Of a stretch of DNA of 64,000 bases, positions 51,377-60,039 are shown piece by piece. Both the position numbers and the translations under genes were made by a program. This DNA is from Mesorhizobium sp. (GTDB lineage Bacteria > Pseudomonadota > Alphaproteobacteria > Rhizobiales > Rhizobiaceae). The stretch spans positions 36,754-100,753 of the forward strand of contig NZ_SUHQ01000029.1 in NCBI RefSeq assembly GCF_004962245.1, read 5' to 3'. The notes beneath the pieces are model-generated. The model made no database searches. It saw only the letters and a program-made list of their open reading frames with translations, and had not been told where the DNA came from. Within the stretch, counting starts at the first letter, position 1. Every line of letters starts with the position of its first letter.

Positions 51377-52573
51377 TCACTGTCTGGCGATGTCGAGAAA
51401 GGCCGCTGTTGCAGCCTTGGCGAATTCGGGATCGTTGATGTGCAGCGGCAAGCGCGTCACGCGTCGCGTGTTATCAGGCATGATCGTGCGCTCGATGGCC
51501 TCGAAGAGTGCTGCATCGGCTTCGGGGTCGAAGAAGGCGCCGCCTTCGATATCGAGCGCCGAAATGCCTTTTTCGGGAATGAGGAACCGGACCGGTCCCT
51601 CGCAGAGGCTCAGTCTTGCGCCGATCCATTCGCCGATCTTGCGGCTTTCGTCAGGGGTCGTGCGCATCAGCGTCACGTTGGGATTGTGCTCATATAACAA
51701 GCGTTCGCGATAGCGTTCCGGAACGGTTGGCCGCGCCCAGAAATTCACCATGTCGAGTGCGCCGACCGAGCCGACATAGGGCAGCCTGGTGCGGGCGATC
51801 GCGCCGAAGCGGTCTTCGGTCGCCGGCAGCACGCCACCGAGCAAGAGATCGCAGACCTCGGTCGTCGTGATGTCGATGACGCCGGCCAGCAGGCCGCTGT
51901 CGGCAAGCTTCTCCATGGTGCGGCCGCCGGTGCCGGTGGCGTGGAAGACCATACAGTCATAGGTAGAGCGAAGCTCATCGGCGATGGACGTCACGCATGG
52001 CGTGGTCACGCCGAACATGGTGAGGCCGATCGACGGCTTGCCGTCGGGCGGCGGCGCCGGCTTCGCCGCCATGCCGGATATCGCCTGGGCGGCATTGTGC
52101 AGCACGACACGGGACAGCCGGTTCAGGCTGGCCATGTCGGTCACCGACGGCATCATGACGATGTCGGACACATCGACATAAGGCGCGGTGTCGCCCGAAG
52201 CGAGCGTCGAGACCATGATCTTAGGCAGGCCGAGCGGCAGCGTGCGCATGGCGGCAGTGATGATCGAAGTGCCGCCACCACCACCGATACCGACCATGCC
52301 TGATATGTCGGTGCGGGATTGGACAAACCGGGTGAAGGCTATGGCCATTGCCGCCACCGCGGTGCCGCGGTCATCGATGCCCAGCACGGCACTGCCGCCA
52401 TCCGGATGGTGACCGGCGACCTCCTCGGCCGAGACATCGACCGGCACGGTCGCGCCACGTGTTCCAACATCGACGCGGGCAACAACGGCACCGGTGGCGG
52501 TGATCGCGTCGGCAAGAAAGGCGAGTTCCTCGCCTTTGGTGTCGGCGGTGCCCACCACGTAGATGCGCTTCAT
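51377..52573 (-). CDS. Tm-1-like ATP-binding domain protein (UPF0261)
   Basis: The 398-residue protein matches the UPF0261/Tm-1-like family from RIYVVGTADTKGEELAFLAD through VGIGGGGGTSIITAAMRTLP (nucleotide-binding loop), GVTTPCVTSIADELRSTYD and VFHATGTGGRTMEKLADSG. It is expected to bind ATP; the enzymatic role is unknown. GGGGAAA precedes ATG 52573. The following genes are the PEP_hydrolase-like protein and a cupin, and a TetR regulator is divergent 110 bases away, so the three genes form a regulated unit. Confidence 0.88.
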   Translation of the reverse strand: MKRIYVVGTADTKGEELAFLADAITATGAVVARVDVGTRGATVPVDVSAEEVAGHHPDGGSAVLGIDDRGTAVAAMAIAFTRFVQSRTDISGMVGIGGGGGTSIITAAMRTLPLGLPKIMVSTLASGDTAPYVDVSDIVMMPSVTDMASLNRLSRVVLHNAAQAISGMAAKPAPPPDGKPSIGLTMFGVTTPCVTSIADELRSTYDCMVFHATGTGGRTMEKLADSGLLAGVIDITTTEVCDLLLGGVLPATEDRFGAIARTRLPYVGSVGALDMVNFWARPTVPERYRERLLYEHNPNVTLMRTTPDESRKIGEWIGARLSLCEGPVRFLIPEKGISALDIEGGAFFDPEADAALFEAIERTIMPDNTRRVTRLPLHINDPEFAKAATAAFLDIARQ

Positions 52574-52683
52574 TGCGTTTCCCCGGTTTTCGGCGCGCTC
52601 GGCGTTGCCGCCTGCCGCTCTTGCCGGCCGTTCGGCGACGCGAATGCCATTGCAATTTTTTGAGACGCGCGTATCGTATTGAT

Positions 52684-53364
52684 ATGGATGTCTCACGTCA
52701 ACAAGTGGTGAACGATGACACCGGCCAAGCAGCGAAGCATGGGGCCCGCGTGCGCACAAAGCGGTTGATGCTGGAGACGGCGACAAGGCTGATGCAGTCG
52801 GGCGCCACGCCCTCGGTCAGTGAGGTCGCGGAAGCGGCCCAGGTTTCCCGTGCTACCGCCTATCGCTATTTTCCGAGCCAGGCGGCGCTGGTACAGGCAG
52901 TGGTCGACGAAGGTCTCGGGCCGATCCTCACCTGGCAATCGACCTCGGCCGATGCCGAACGCCGGGTTGCCGAACTGTTCGACACGGCCATGCCGCGTAT
53001 CGAAGCTTTCGAGGCGACCTTCAAGGCGGCGCTAAAGCTGTCGCTCGACCAATGGGCGCGGCGGCAGGCCGGCACGCTGGGCGGCGAGCCGGCCCTCACG
53101 CGCGGCCATCGCGTCGATCTGCTCAAGGACGCGATCGCACCGCTCAAGGACCGGCTGCCGCCACGCGAATTCAAGCGCCTGGCGCAGGCCCTGTCATTGA
53201 TCTTCGGCGTCGAAGTGCTCATCGTGCTGAAAGACATATGGGGGCTGGACAGCCGCAAGATGATGTCGGTGGCGCAGTGGGCAGCCGGCGCCCTGGTACG
53301 GGCTGCAGTGATGGAATCGATGACCGAAGGAGGCAGGAGCGCGCCGGCGACAGCCACGGAATAA
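52684..53364 (+). CDS. TetR-family transcriptional regulator
   Basis: A 226-residue regulator with an N-terminal helix-turn-helix (PSVSEVAEAAQVSRATAYRY, then FPSQAALVQAVVDEG) and a variable helical ligand domain. ATG 52684 is used because the frame opened at 52573 runs into the divergent promoter region. The inverted words TGAGAC and GTCTCA (about 52661-52696) flank its start and may be part of an operator. It is divergent from the Tm-1-like operon and probably represses it. Residues 1-20 look like a disordered lead. Confidence 0.85.
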   Translation: MDVSRQQVVNDDTGQAAKHGARVRTKRLMLETATRLMQSGATPSVSEVAEAAQVSRATAYRYFPSQAALVQAVVDEGLGPILTWQSTSADAERRVAELFDTAMPRIEAFEATFKAALKLSLDQWARRQAGTLGGEPALTRGHRVDLLKDAIAPLKDRLPPREFKRLAQALSLIFGVEVLIVLKDIWGLDSRKMMSVAQWAAGALVRAAVMESMTEGGRSAPATATE

Positions 53365-53370
53365 TCTTTG

Positions 53371-53387
53371 ATCTGGTTCGACCAGAT
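53371..53387. promoter_or_regulatory. Perfect palindrome ATCTGGT-TCG-ACCAGAT
   Basis: A 7-3-7 perfect palindrome just after the TetR stop, 339 bases before the sugar-importer SBP gene. It matches the sites at 48511-48525 and 48586-48600. In the remaining 53388-53725 stretch I find one further site of this form (53548-53562) and no gene. Confidence 0.6.
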
Positions 53388-53531
53388 GGAGATGCCGATT
53401 ACCGACAATAGTCGCGATGCTGTAGTCCGAACAAGGCCCTTGCGTATCAAGGAGTAGGAAAATTTAAGAAAAACAGGCAGATGTTGCTGGAATCCCCTTG
53501 TCTGAGGGCCTTCCATCATCCAAGAAAGAGC

Positions 53532-53562
53532 TTGACGTTCGTCCGAAATTGGTAATACCAGA
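53532..53562 (+). promoter_or_regulatory. Possible promoter overlapped by an ACCAGA operator
   Basis: TTGACG (53532-53537) and TAATAC (53553-53558) are separated by 15 bases, slightly short for sigma-70. The -10 element lies within ATTGGT-AAT-ACCAGA (53548-53562), a degenerate copy of the TCTGGT-N3-ACCAGA palindrome. An operator placed here would block RNA polymerase. It is about 165 bases upstream of the SBP start. Confidence 0.4.
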
Positions 53563-53725
53563 TCAGGACAATGACGCGGATTAAAAGTGAGGGCTGCGAT
53601 CCATTTCCGGCTGGGCGAGGAGGCTCAAAAACCGGGACGGTGCCATCACGGGAGGAACTACCAGGGCCGGCCTCGCCGCCGGCTCGCATGACACGGGTAG
53701 AATGCGCACAAGGGAGGAAATCATT

Positions 53726-55036
53726 ATGCGCAAGACAATGACCAGCGTGCTTGCTGGTATCGCGATGACGCTTGCCAGCGGAACGGCGGCGTATTCGCAG
53801 GAGCTCACGATTTTCTGGGCGGAATGGGATCCGGCCAATTACCTGCAGGAACTCGTCAACCTTTACGAGGCCGAGACCGGCGTGAAGGTCACGGTCGAAA
53901 CCACGCCTTGGTCCGACTTCCAGACCAAGGCCTTCACCGAGTTCAACGCCAAGGGCAGCGCCTACGACATGGTGGTCGGCGATTCCCAGTGGATCGGCGC
54001 CGCATCGGAGGCGGGCCACTATGTCGACCTCACCGACTTCTTCAACAAGCACAATCTGAAGGAGGTGATGGCGCCAGCGACAGTCAAGTACTACGCCGAA
54101 TATCCGTCGAACTCCGGCAAGTACTGGTCGATCCCGGCCGAGGGTGACGCAGTCGGCTGGTCCTACCGCAAGGACTGGTTCGAGGACCCCAAGGAAAAGG
54201 AAGCCTTCAAGGCCAAGTATGGCTACGATCTCGACGTGCCGAAGGATTTCAAGGCGCTGCGCGACATCGCCGAATTCTTCCACCGTCCCGACGAGAAACG
54301 CTACGGCGTCGCCATTTACACCGATAACTCGTATGACGCCCTGGTGATGGGTGTCGAGAACGCCATCTTCTCCTTCGGCGGCGAACTTGGCGACTATGCC
54401 ACTTACAAGGTCGACGGGATCATCAACTCCGAGCAGAACGTCAAGGCGCTCGAGGCCTACAAGGAGCTCTATTCCTTCACCCCTCCTGGTTGGGCCAAGA
54501 GCTTCTTCATTGAGGACAACCAGGCGATCACCGAGAACCTGGCGGCGATGAGCATGAACTACTTCGCCTTCTTCCCGGCGCTCATCAACGAGGCGTCGAA
54601 CCCGAATGCCAAGGTCACCGGCTTCTTCGCCAATCCTCCAGGACCGAACGGCGACCAGTTCGCCGCGCTTGGCGGCCAGGGCATCTCCGTCATCTCCTAT
54701 TCCCAGAATCAGGAAGAGGCGATGAAGTTCCTGGAATGGTTCATCAAGGACGAGACGCAGAAGAAATGGGCGGAACTCGGCGGCTACACGGCAAGCGCCA
54801 AGGTGCTCGAGTCGCCTGAATTCCAGAACGCCACGCCTTACAACAAGGCCTTCTACGAAACCATGTTCAAGGTGAAGGACTTCTGGGCGACGCCGGAATA
54901 TGCCGAGCTGCTCATCCAGATGAACCAACGCGTCTATCCGTACATCACCGGCAATCAGGGCACGGCCAAGGAAGTGCTCGATTCCCTCGCCGCGGACTGG
55001 AACGCGACGTTCAAGAAATACAACCGCGTGAAGTAA
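53726..55036 (+). CDS. Sugar ABC transporter substrate-binding protein (family 1)
   Basis: The 436-residue protein has a signal peptide (MRKTMTSVLAGIAMTLASG, cleavage near AYSQ-E) and MalE/UgpB-like features: FWAEWDPANYLQELVNLYEA, AYDMVVGDSQWIGAASEAGH and a Trp/Tyr-rich ligand region (YWSIPAEGDAVGWSYRKDWF). GGGAGGAAATC precedes ATG 53726; an ATG eight codons earlier has no advantage. It heads an operon with two permeases, a small membrane protein and two ATPases. The ligand is probably a sugar or polyol. Confidence 0.9.
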   Translation: MRKTMTSVLAGIAMTLASGTAAYSQELTIFWAEWDPANYLQELVNLYEAETGVKVTVETTPWSDFQTKAFTEFNAKGSAYDMVVGDSQWIGAASEAGHYVDLTDFFNKHNLKEVMAPATVKYYAEYPSNSGKYWSIPAEGDAVGWSYRKDWFEDPKEKEAFKAKYGYDLDVPKDFKALRDIAEFFHRPDEKRYGVAIYTDNSYDALVMGVENAIFSFGGELGDYATYKVDGIINSEQNVKALEAYKELYSFTPPGWAKSFFIEDNQAITENLAAMSMNYFAFFPALINEASNPNAKVTGFFANPPGPNGDQFAALGGQGISVISYSQNQEEAMKFLEWFIKDETQKKWAELGGYTASAKVLESPEFQNATPYNKAFYETMFKVKDFWATPEYAELLIQMNQRVYPYITGNQGTAKEVLDSLAADWNATFKKYNRVK

Positions 55037-55055
55037 CCGGCACTAACGCTCGGAG

Positions 55056-55073
55056 GGGGCGGGAGCCCGCCCC
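55056..55073 (+). other. GC-rich hairpin after the SBP gene
   Basis: GGGGCGGG pairs with CCCGCCCC with almost no loop, followed at some distance by CCGTTTTCG. It probably protects SBP mRNA or partly terminates transcription before the permease genes. Confidence 0.6.
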
Positions 55074-55109
55074 TTCCGTTTTCGTTTCCGGACAAGGAAG
55101 GAACGGGCC

Positions 55110-56015
55110 TTGGCCACTGCAGTCATGACCACGCTGGATCCCAACTCGCGCTCCGCCGCCCGAGGCATGAGCGACCTCACGATCCGCAATCTCTTCATCA
55201 TTCCGACGATCATTTTCCTGATCGTCTTCAACATCTTTCCGCTGCTCTATTCGCTCGGCTATTCGTTCACCGACTTTCGCGCGTCGAGCCCCGCGCCGGC
55301 CAGTTTCGTCGGACTGCAGAATTACCGCGAGCTGCTCAACGACCCGTTCATCTGGTCGAATTTCGCCATCACCGCCAAATATGTCATCGTCTCCGTCGTC
55401 GGCCAGGTCATCGTCGGCTTCGGCGTGGCGTTGCTGCTCAACCGCGATATCCCGTTGAAGGGCCTGCTGACGACACTGCTGCTGTTGCCAATGATGCTGT
55501 CGATGGCCGTCGTCGGACTGTTCTGGAAACTGCTCTACGATCCGTCCTTCGGCATCATCAACTATACGCTCGGCCTCGGCTCCTTCGAGTGGCTGTCCAA
55601 CCCCGACATGGCGCTCTACGCGGTTGCCATCACCGACATCTGGATGTGGTCGCCCTTCGTGATGCTGCTGTCGCTTGCCGGCTTGTCGGCAGTGCCGAAG
55701 CACCTCTACGAGGCAGCGGCGATCGACCGCGCCGGCTCGTTCTACACCTTCTTTCGCATCACGCTGCCCTTGGTCGCGCCGATTCTGATGATTGCGATCA
55801 TCTTCCGCACCATGGAGGCGTTCAAGACCTTCGATCTCGCCTACATCCTGACCAGCCAGCCAACCACCGAGGTGATCTCGATCCGGCTCTACAAGATGGC
55901 ATTCCAGGAATGGCAGACCGGGCGCTCCTGCGCGCTCGCCTACATCGTGCTGATCATGATCCTGGCGATCACCAACATCTACGTCAAATACCTGAACAAG
56001 GTGAAGGAGCGCTAG
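55110..56015 (+). CDS. Sugar ABC transporter permease (MalF/UgpA type)
   Basis: A 301-residue inner-membrane protein with six helices, beginning with a cytoplasmic lead then LFIIPTIIFLIVFNIFPLLY, and the ATPase-contact EAAAIDRAGSFYTFFRITLP. TTG at 55110 is preferred because AGGAAGG lies eight bases before it; ATG 55125 has no ribosome-binding site. It pairs with the next permease. Confidence 0.9.
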   Translation: MATAVMTTLDPNSRSAARGMSDLTIRNLFIIPTIIFLIVFNIFPLLYSLGYSFTDFRASSPAPASFVGLQNYRELLNDPFIWSNFAITAKYVIVSVVGQVIVGFGVALLLNRDIPLKGLLTTLLLLPMMLSMAVVGLFWKLLYDPSFGIINYTLGLGSFEWLSNPDMALYAVAITDIWMWSPFVMLLSLAGLSAVPKHLYEAAAIDRAGSFYTFFRITLPLVAPILMIAIIFRTMEAFKTFDLAYILTSQPTTEVISIRLYKMAFQEWQTGRSCALAYIVLIMILAITNIYVKYLNKVKER

Positions 56016-56016
56016 A

Positions 56017-56976
56017 ATGGCCGCTGTCACCACCTCTACCGAGCGTTCGCTCAACAAGCTGGCCATCGTCGGTGTGCTGATCGTCACGATCATCTTCCTG
56101 GCGCCGATCTACTGGATAGCCTCGACGGCGTTCAAGCCGCGCAACCTTGCCACCACCATCCCGCCGACGGTGGTTTTCCAGCCGGAGATATCGCCCTTCG
56201 TAAAGCTCTTCACCAAGCGGTCGCAGTTGCGCACCGCGCCGACGCCGGAACAATACGCCGCCGCCCCGTGGTGGGAGCGGCTGGTGTTTGACGGCGGCGA
56301 GAAGGTGGTGCGCTCGGGCAGGGGCGAGGTGCAGTGGTCCGGCTATCCGAACCGCTTCATGAATTCGCTGATCGTCGCCATCACCTCCACCGTCCTCGCC
56401 GTCGGCATGGGCACCTTCACGGCTTACGGGTTCTCGCGCTTCAGGATAAAGGGCGAACAGGACCTGCTCTTCTTCATCCTGTCGACGCGCATGCTGCCGC
56501 CAGTGGTGGTGGCGATCCCGATGTTCCTGATGTACCGGGCCGTCGGCCTCAACGACACGCATTGGGGCCTGATCATCCTCTATACCGCCTTCAACCTGTC
56601 CTTCTCGGTCTGGCTGATGAAGGGGTTCATGGACGAGATTCCGAAGGAGTATGAGGAGGCGGCCCTCGTCGACGGCTATACGCGCATGGAGGCCTTCTTC
56701 AAGATCGTTTTGCCGGAGGCCGCCACCGGCATCGCCGCCACCGCGGTGTTCTGCTTCATCACGGCGTGGAACGAATATGCCTTCGCGCTGATCATGACCA
56801 ACCGCCGCGCCCAGACGGCACCGCCCTTCATCCCCAGCCAGGTCGGCTCCGGCCTTCCGGACTGGACAGTGATTGCAGCCGGAACCTTCCTGTTCCTGTT
56901 GCCGGTCGCGATCTTCACCTTCCTGCTTCGCAACCACCTCTTGCGCGGCATGTCCTTCGGAGCGATCCGCAAATGA
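56017..56976 (+). CDS. Sugar ABC transporter permease (MalG/UgpE type)
   Basis: The 319-residue permease has first helix AIVGVLIVTIIFLAPIYWI, a long periplasmic loop (about 55-105) and the contact loop EEAALVDGYTRMEAFFKIVL. It starts one base after the previous stop. The periplasmic loop is longer than in MalG-type proteins of sugar systems and resembles the family that transports polyols. Confidence 0.9.
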   Translation: MAAVTTSTERSLNKLAIVGVLIVTIIFLAPIYWIASTAFKPRNLATTIPPTVVFQPEISPFVKLFTKRSQLRTAPTPEQYAAAPWWERLVFDGGEKVVRSGRGEVQWSGYPNRFMNSLIVAITSTVLAVGMGTFTAYGFSRFRIKGEQDLLFFILSTRMLPPVVVAIPMFLMYRAVGLNDTHWGLIILYTAFNLSFSVWLMKGFMDEIPKEYEEAALVDGYTRMEAFFKIVLPEAATGIAATAVFCFITAWNEYAFALIMTNRRAQTAPPFIPSQVGSGLPDWTVIAAGTFLFLLPVAIFTFLLRNHLLRGMSFGAIRK

Positions 56977-57200
56977 TCCGCCATGCTACAATCCAGCGCA
57001 CGGCCGAGATCGTGATGGTGTGCGGCATCATCGCGCTCTGCCAGCCGTGGAATCTCTTCCTGCACCGCTATGGGGTGACAATCATCCTGATCGGGCTCGT
57101 TACCTTCCTGTGCACCAACTGGTTCGGCAAGCCGGACGATGAAACCGAGAAAACAGATGGGGTCTTCGACGTCTCCGACCACAATGAGGGCCGCACGTGA
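56973..57200 (+). CDS. Small two-helix membrane protein in the sugar ABC operon
   Basis: The 75-residue protein has two hydrophobic stretches (about 11-26, IVMVCGIIALCQPW, and 34-48, GVTIILIGLVTFL) and a charged C-terminal tail rich in Asp and Glu. Its ATG overlaps the permease stop and its own stop overlaps the ATPase start, so it is coupled to both. Small membrane proteins occur at this place in some rhizobial polyol importers with two ATPases, for example the GlpSTPQV glycerol system. It may be an accessory subunit. No recognised domain. Confidence 0.72.
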   Translation: MIRHATIQRTAEIVMVCGIIALCQPWNLFLHRYGVTIILIGLVTFLCTNWFGKPDDETEKTDGVFDVSDHNEGRT

Positions 57201-58300
57201 CCCAAATCGAGCTTCGCGGCGTCCAGAAGTATTTCGGCGCCGTTCAGGTCATCAAGGACCTCAATCTCAAGATCGACGACAACGAGTTCATCGTGCTGCT
57301 CGGCCAGTCGGGCTGCGGCAAGACGACGACGCTTCGCGCCATCGCCGGGCTGGAGACGATCGACGGCGGCGATGTCCTCATCGACGGCAAGCCGGTCCAG
57401 CATCTCAAGGCGGCCGATCGTGACATCGCCATGGTCTTCCAGTCGTTCTCGCTCTATCCGCATATGAGCGTCTACGAGAACATCGCCTTCCCGCTCAGGG
57501 CGACGCGCAAGAGCAAGGCCGAGATCGACAGCGAGGTGCGCTCGGTCGCCAAGACGCTGCAGATCAGCGATCTCCTCGCCAGGAAGCCCTCGGCGCTGTC
57601 GGGCGGCGACATGCAGCGCGTGGCCATCGGCCGGGCGCTGGTGCGGCGGCCGAAGGCGATGCTGATGGACGAGCCGATCGGAGCGCTCGACGCCAAGCTT
57701 CGCGAGGAGATGCGGGCCGAGATCAAGCGCCTCCACATCAAGCAGGGCTCGACGACCATCTATGTCACCCATGACCAGATCGAGGCGATGAGCCTCGCCG
57801 ACCGCATCGTCATCATGCATGAAGGCGTGCTGCAGCAGGTCGGCTCACCGGACGAGGTCTACTCGCGGCCGGCCAATCTGTTCGTTGCGCAGTTCGTCGG
57901 CAGCCCGGTGATGAACGTCGCCGACGTGGCTGTGGCGGAAAAAGCCTCGTCTGCCTCGGTGACGGTCGGCGGAGCGGCCACCGGCTTCGAGTTCCCGCGC
58001 GCGCTGCTGTCGAAGCTCAACGGCCATGCCAGTGACAAACTCGCGCTCGGCATCCGGCCGGAAGGCGTCATCGTTCGCCGCGAAGCGACGGAAGGGTTCT
58101 TGCCGGTCGAGGCGCAGATCGTCGAGCCGCTCGGATCCTTCGACATCGTCGACCTGAAGGTCGGCTCCACGATGCTGCGTGCCCGCACCAGGAGCGGGTT
58201 CGTCAGCGGGCCCGGCGTGAAGGTCTTCGCCAGGATCGATCCGGCCCAGGCGCATTTCTTCGATACGGCGAGCGGCAAATCGCTGGGGGTGAGACTCTGA
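57197..58300 (+). CDS. Sugar ABC transporter ATPase, first (MalK/UgpC type)
   Basis: A 367-residue ATPase with Walker A GQSGCGKTT (near residue 38), signature LSGGDMQRVAIGRAL, Walker B AMLMDEPIGALDAKL and a C-terminal TOBE-like domain with LGIRPEGVIVR. The signature has Asp-Met where LSGGQ has Gln. The start is GTG at 57197 overlapping the small gene's stop. With the following ATPase it probably forms a heterodimer. Confidence 0.92.
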   Translation: MTQIELRGVQKYFGAVQVIKDLNLKIDDNEFIVLLGQSGCGKTTTLRAIAGLETIDGGDVLIDGKPVQHLKAADRDIAMVFQSFSLYPHMSVYENIAFPLRATRKSKAEIDSEVRSVAKTLQISDLLARKPSALSGGDMQRVAIGRALVRRPKAMLMDEPIGALDAKLREEMRAEIKRLHIKQGSTTIYVTHDQIEAMSLADRIVIMHEGVLQQVGSPDEVYSRPANLFVAQFVGSPVMNVADVAVAEKASSASVTVGGAATGFEFPRALLSKLNGHASDKLALGIRPEGVIVRREATEGFLPVEAQIVEPLGSFDIVDLKVGSTMLRARTRSGFVSGPGVKVFARIDPAQAHFFDTASGKSLGVRL

Positions 58301-59385
58301 TGGCCCATATCCAGCTCAAGAACATCTCGAAGACATTCGGCAATCACACCGCATTGACCGGGCTCAACCTCGATATCGCCGATGGCGAGTTCTTCGTGCT
58401 GCTCGGCGAGACGGGCGCCGGCAAGACGACGACGCTGCGGATGATCGCCGGCCTGGAAAAGCCGAGCGAGGGGCAGGTCTTCATCGACGGCGTCGATGTC
58501 GCCAACTGGGGCGCGGCCGAGCGCGACGTGGCGCTGGTGCTGCAGCAATATTCGCTCTATCCGCGTTACACGGTGCGCGAAAACCTCGAATTTCCGCTGA
58601 AGCCGAAGATACGCCGGCTGCCCGACGCCGAGATCAAGGATCGTGTCGACCGCGCCGCCAGGACACTGCGGATAGAGCATCTGCTCGACCGCAAGACGGA
58701 CCGGCTTTCGGGCGGCGAGATGCAGCGTGTCTCGATCGGCCGCGCCATCGTGCGCAAGCCGCGCGTGTTCCTGATGGACGAGCCGTTGTCGGCGCTCGAC
58801 GCCAAGCTGCGCGAGGCGCTGCGCACCGAGCTGAAGAACCTGCAGATGCAGCTCGGAGCCACCTTCCTGTTCGTGACGCACGACCAGATCGAGGCGATGT
58901 CGATGGGCGACAAGGTCGGCGTGCTCAACCATGGCCGCATCGTCCAGACCGGCACACCGTATGAAATCTACAACAATCCGCGCGACACCTATGTGGCGAG
59001 CTTCGTCGGCTCGCCGCCGATGAATCTCATCGACGGCAAGCTCGTCGACGGCCGGGCGGTGATGGCGCCGCTGAATTTCGAACTGCCTTTCGCGGGGGGT
59101 GCCAAGACGGGCGCGGCGACGGACGGTCGCCCGCTCGTCTTCGGTATTCGTCCCGAGGACGTCTATCTCGAGACCGGGGCGCCGGTGGAAGCCCGCATCC
59201 ACGATGTCGAAAATCATGGCGTCGAAAAGATTCTGACGCTGCGGGTCGGCGACGCCATGTTGCGGGCCACGGTGCCGGCCAGAACTGATGTCGAGATCGA
59301 ACAGCCGGTGCGCTTTGCCTGGAACCCGGACAAGGTGGTGCTGTTCGACAAGGGCAGTGGGATAAGCCTGCGTCACGCCGGATGA
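58300..59385 (+). CDS. Sugar ABC transporter ATPase, second (MalK/UgpC type)
   Basis: The 361-residue ATPase has Walker A GETGAGKTT, signature LSGGEMQRVSIGRAI, Walker B VFLMDEPLSALDAKL and a TOBE domain with FGIRPEDVYLE. Its ATG shares a base with the preceding stop (TGATG). Paired ATPases are seen in rhizobial glycerol-type systems. It is the last gene of the operon; 110 bases without a gene separate it from the convergent cupin. Confidence 0.92.
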   Translation: MAHIQLKNISKTFGNHTALTGLNLDIADGEFFVLLGETGAGKTTTLRMIAGLEKPSEGQVFIDGVDVANWGAAERDVALVLQQYSLYPRYTVRENLEFPLKPKIRRLPDAEIKDRVDRAARTLRIEHLLDRKTDRLSGGEMQRVSIGRAIVRKPRVFLMDEPLSALDAKLREALRTELKNLQMQLGATFLFVTHDQIEAMSMGDKVGVLNHGRIVQTGTPYEIYNNPRDTYVASFVGSPPMNLIDGKLVDGRAVMAPLNFELPFAGGAKTGAATDGRPLVFGIRPEDVYLETGAPVEARIHDVENHGVEKILTLRVGDAMLRATVPARTDVEIEQPVRFAWNPDKVVLFDKGSGISLRHAG

Positions 59386-59495
59386 GGCGGGTTAAGGCCT
59401 TTTGCGGCTTGCGGCAGCAGCCTTGGCTTGTCGCCCCGCAAGCAGGCGCCCTGGCACGCAGCCGTATTGGCGTTGCTCCATGGTTACCAGCCTGA

Positions 59496-59927
59496 TTATT
59501 TCGGCAGATAGGTTTCGTAAGGCGTTTCGTTGATCAGCAGGATCACGCATTCCGTATCCGAGAGGCAGGCGTCATCATGCATTTCATTGGCCTTCTGGGT
59601 CCAGTAGGACCCCGGAGGAAGCTCGACCTTGGTTGCTTCGCCGCCGTCCATTTGCCAATGCGCCCAGAGCCCCTGGATGACCACCGCGCGATAGTCGGCA
59701 GTATGCGCATGAACCGGTGCGCGCCAGTTGCCGGGGACTTTGAGCAAGGTTCCCGCCGGGCCCTTGGCCCGGTCGCCCCATAGCGCGCCGAGGCGTTGCG
59801 GCTGGTCCGGCGCTTCAGCGACATAGGGGATCTTGTCGGTCGGCAGGTAGCTGTCTTCAAGGGCAAATGCCCGCCCCGGAATGAAGGACAAGGCGGCGAG
59901 CGCAAACAGTGGAAAGCGATTGGCCAT
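59496..59927 (-). CDS. Secreted cupin-like protein, DUF4437 type
   Basis: A 143-residue protein with a signal peptide (MANRFPLFALAALSFIPGRAFA) and a cupin-like beta-barrel: WRAPVHAHTADYRAVVIQG with two His residues, PPGSYWTQKANEMHDDACLS with another His. This resembles the ChrR/DUF4437 cupin group. ATG 59927 is preferred to a TTG one codon earlier because GGAGG precedes it. It stands alone downstream of the AraC regulator, 112 bases away on the same strand. Confidence 0.75.
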   Translation of the reverse strand: MANRFPLFALAALSFIPGRAFALEDSYLPTDKIPYVAEAPDQPQRLGALWGDRAKGPAGTLLKVPGNWRAPVHAHTADYRAVVIQGLWAHWQMDGGEATKVELPPGSYWTQKANEMHDDACLSDTECVILLINETPYETYLPK

Positions 59928-60039
59928 CAAGGGTTCCTCCGCTGGTCAGATTATTCACGAGACGTCGCTGGGCAATGACGCGCCGTCCAAAAGACTTGGC
60001 AATTCCTCCAGGCCCGGCAGCCGGCTGAGCTTCCCCGTT

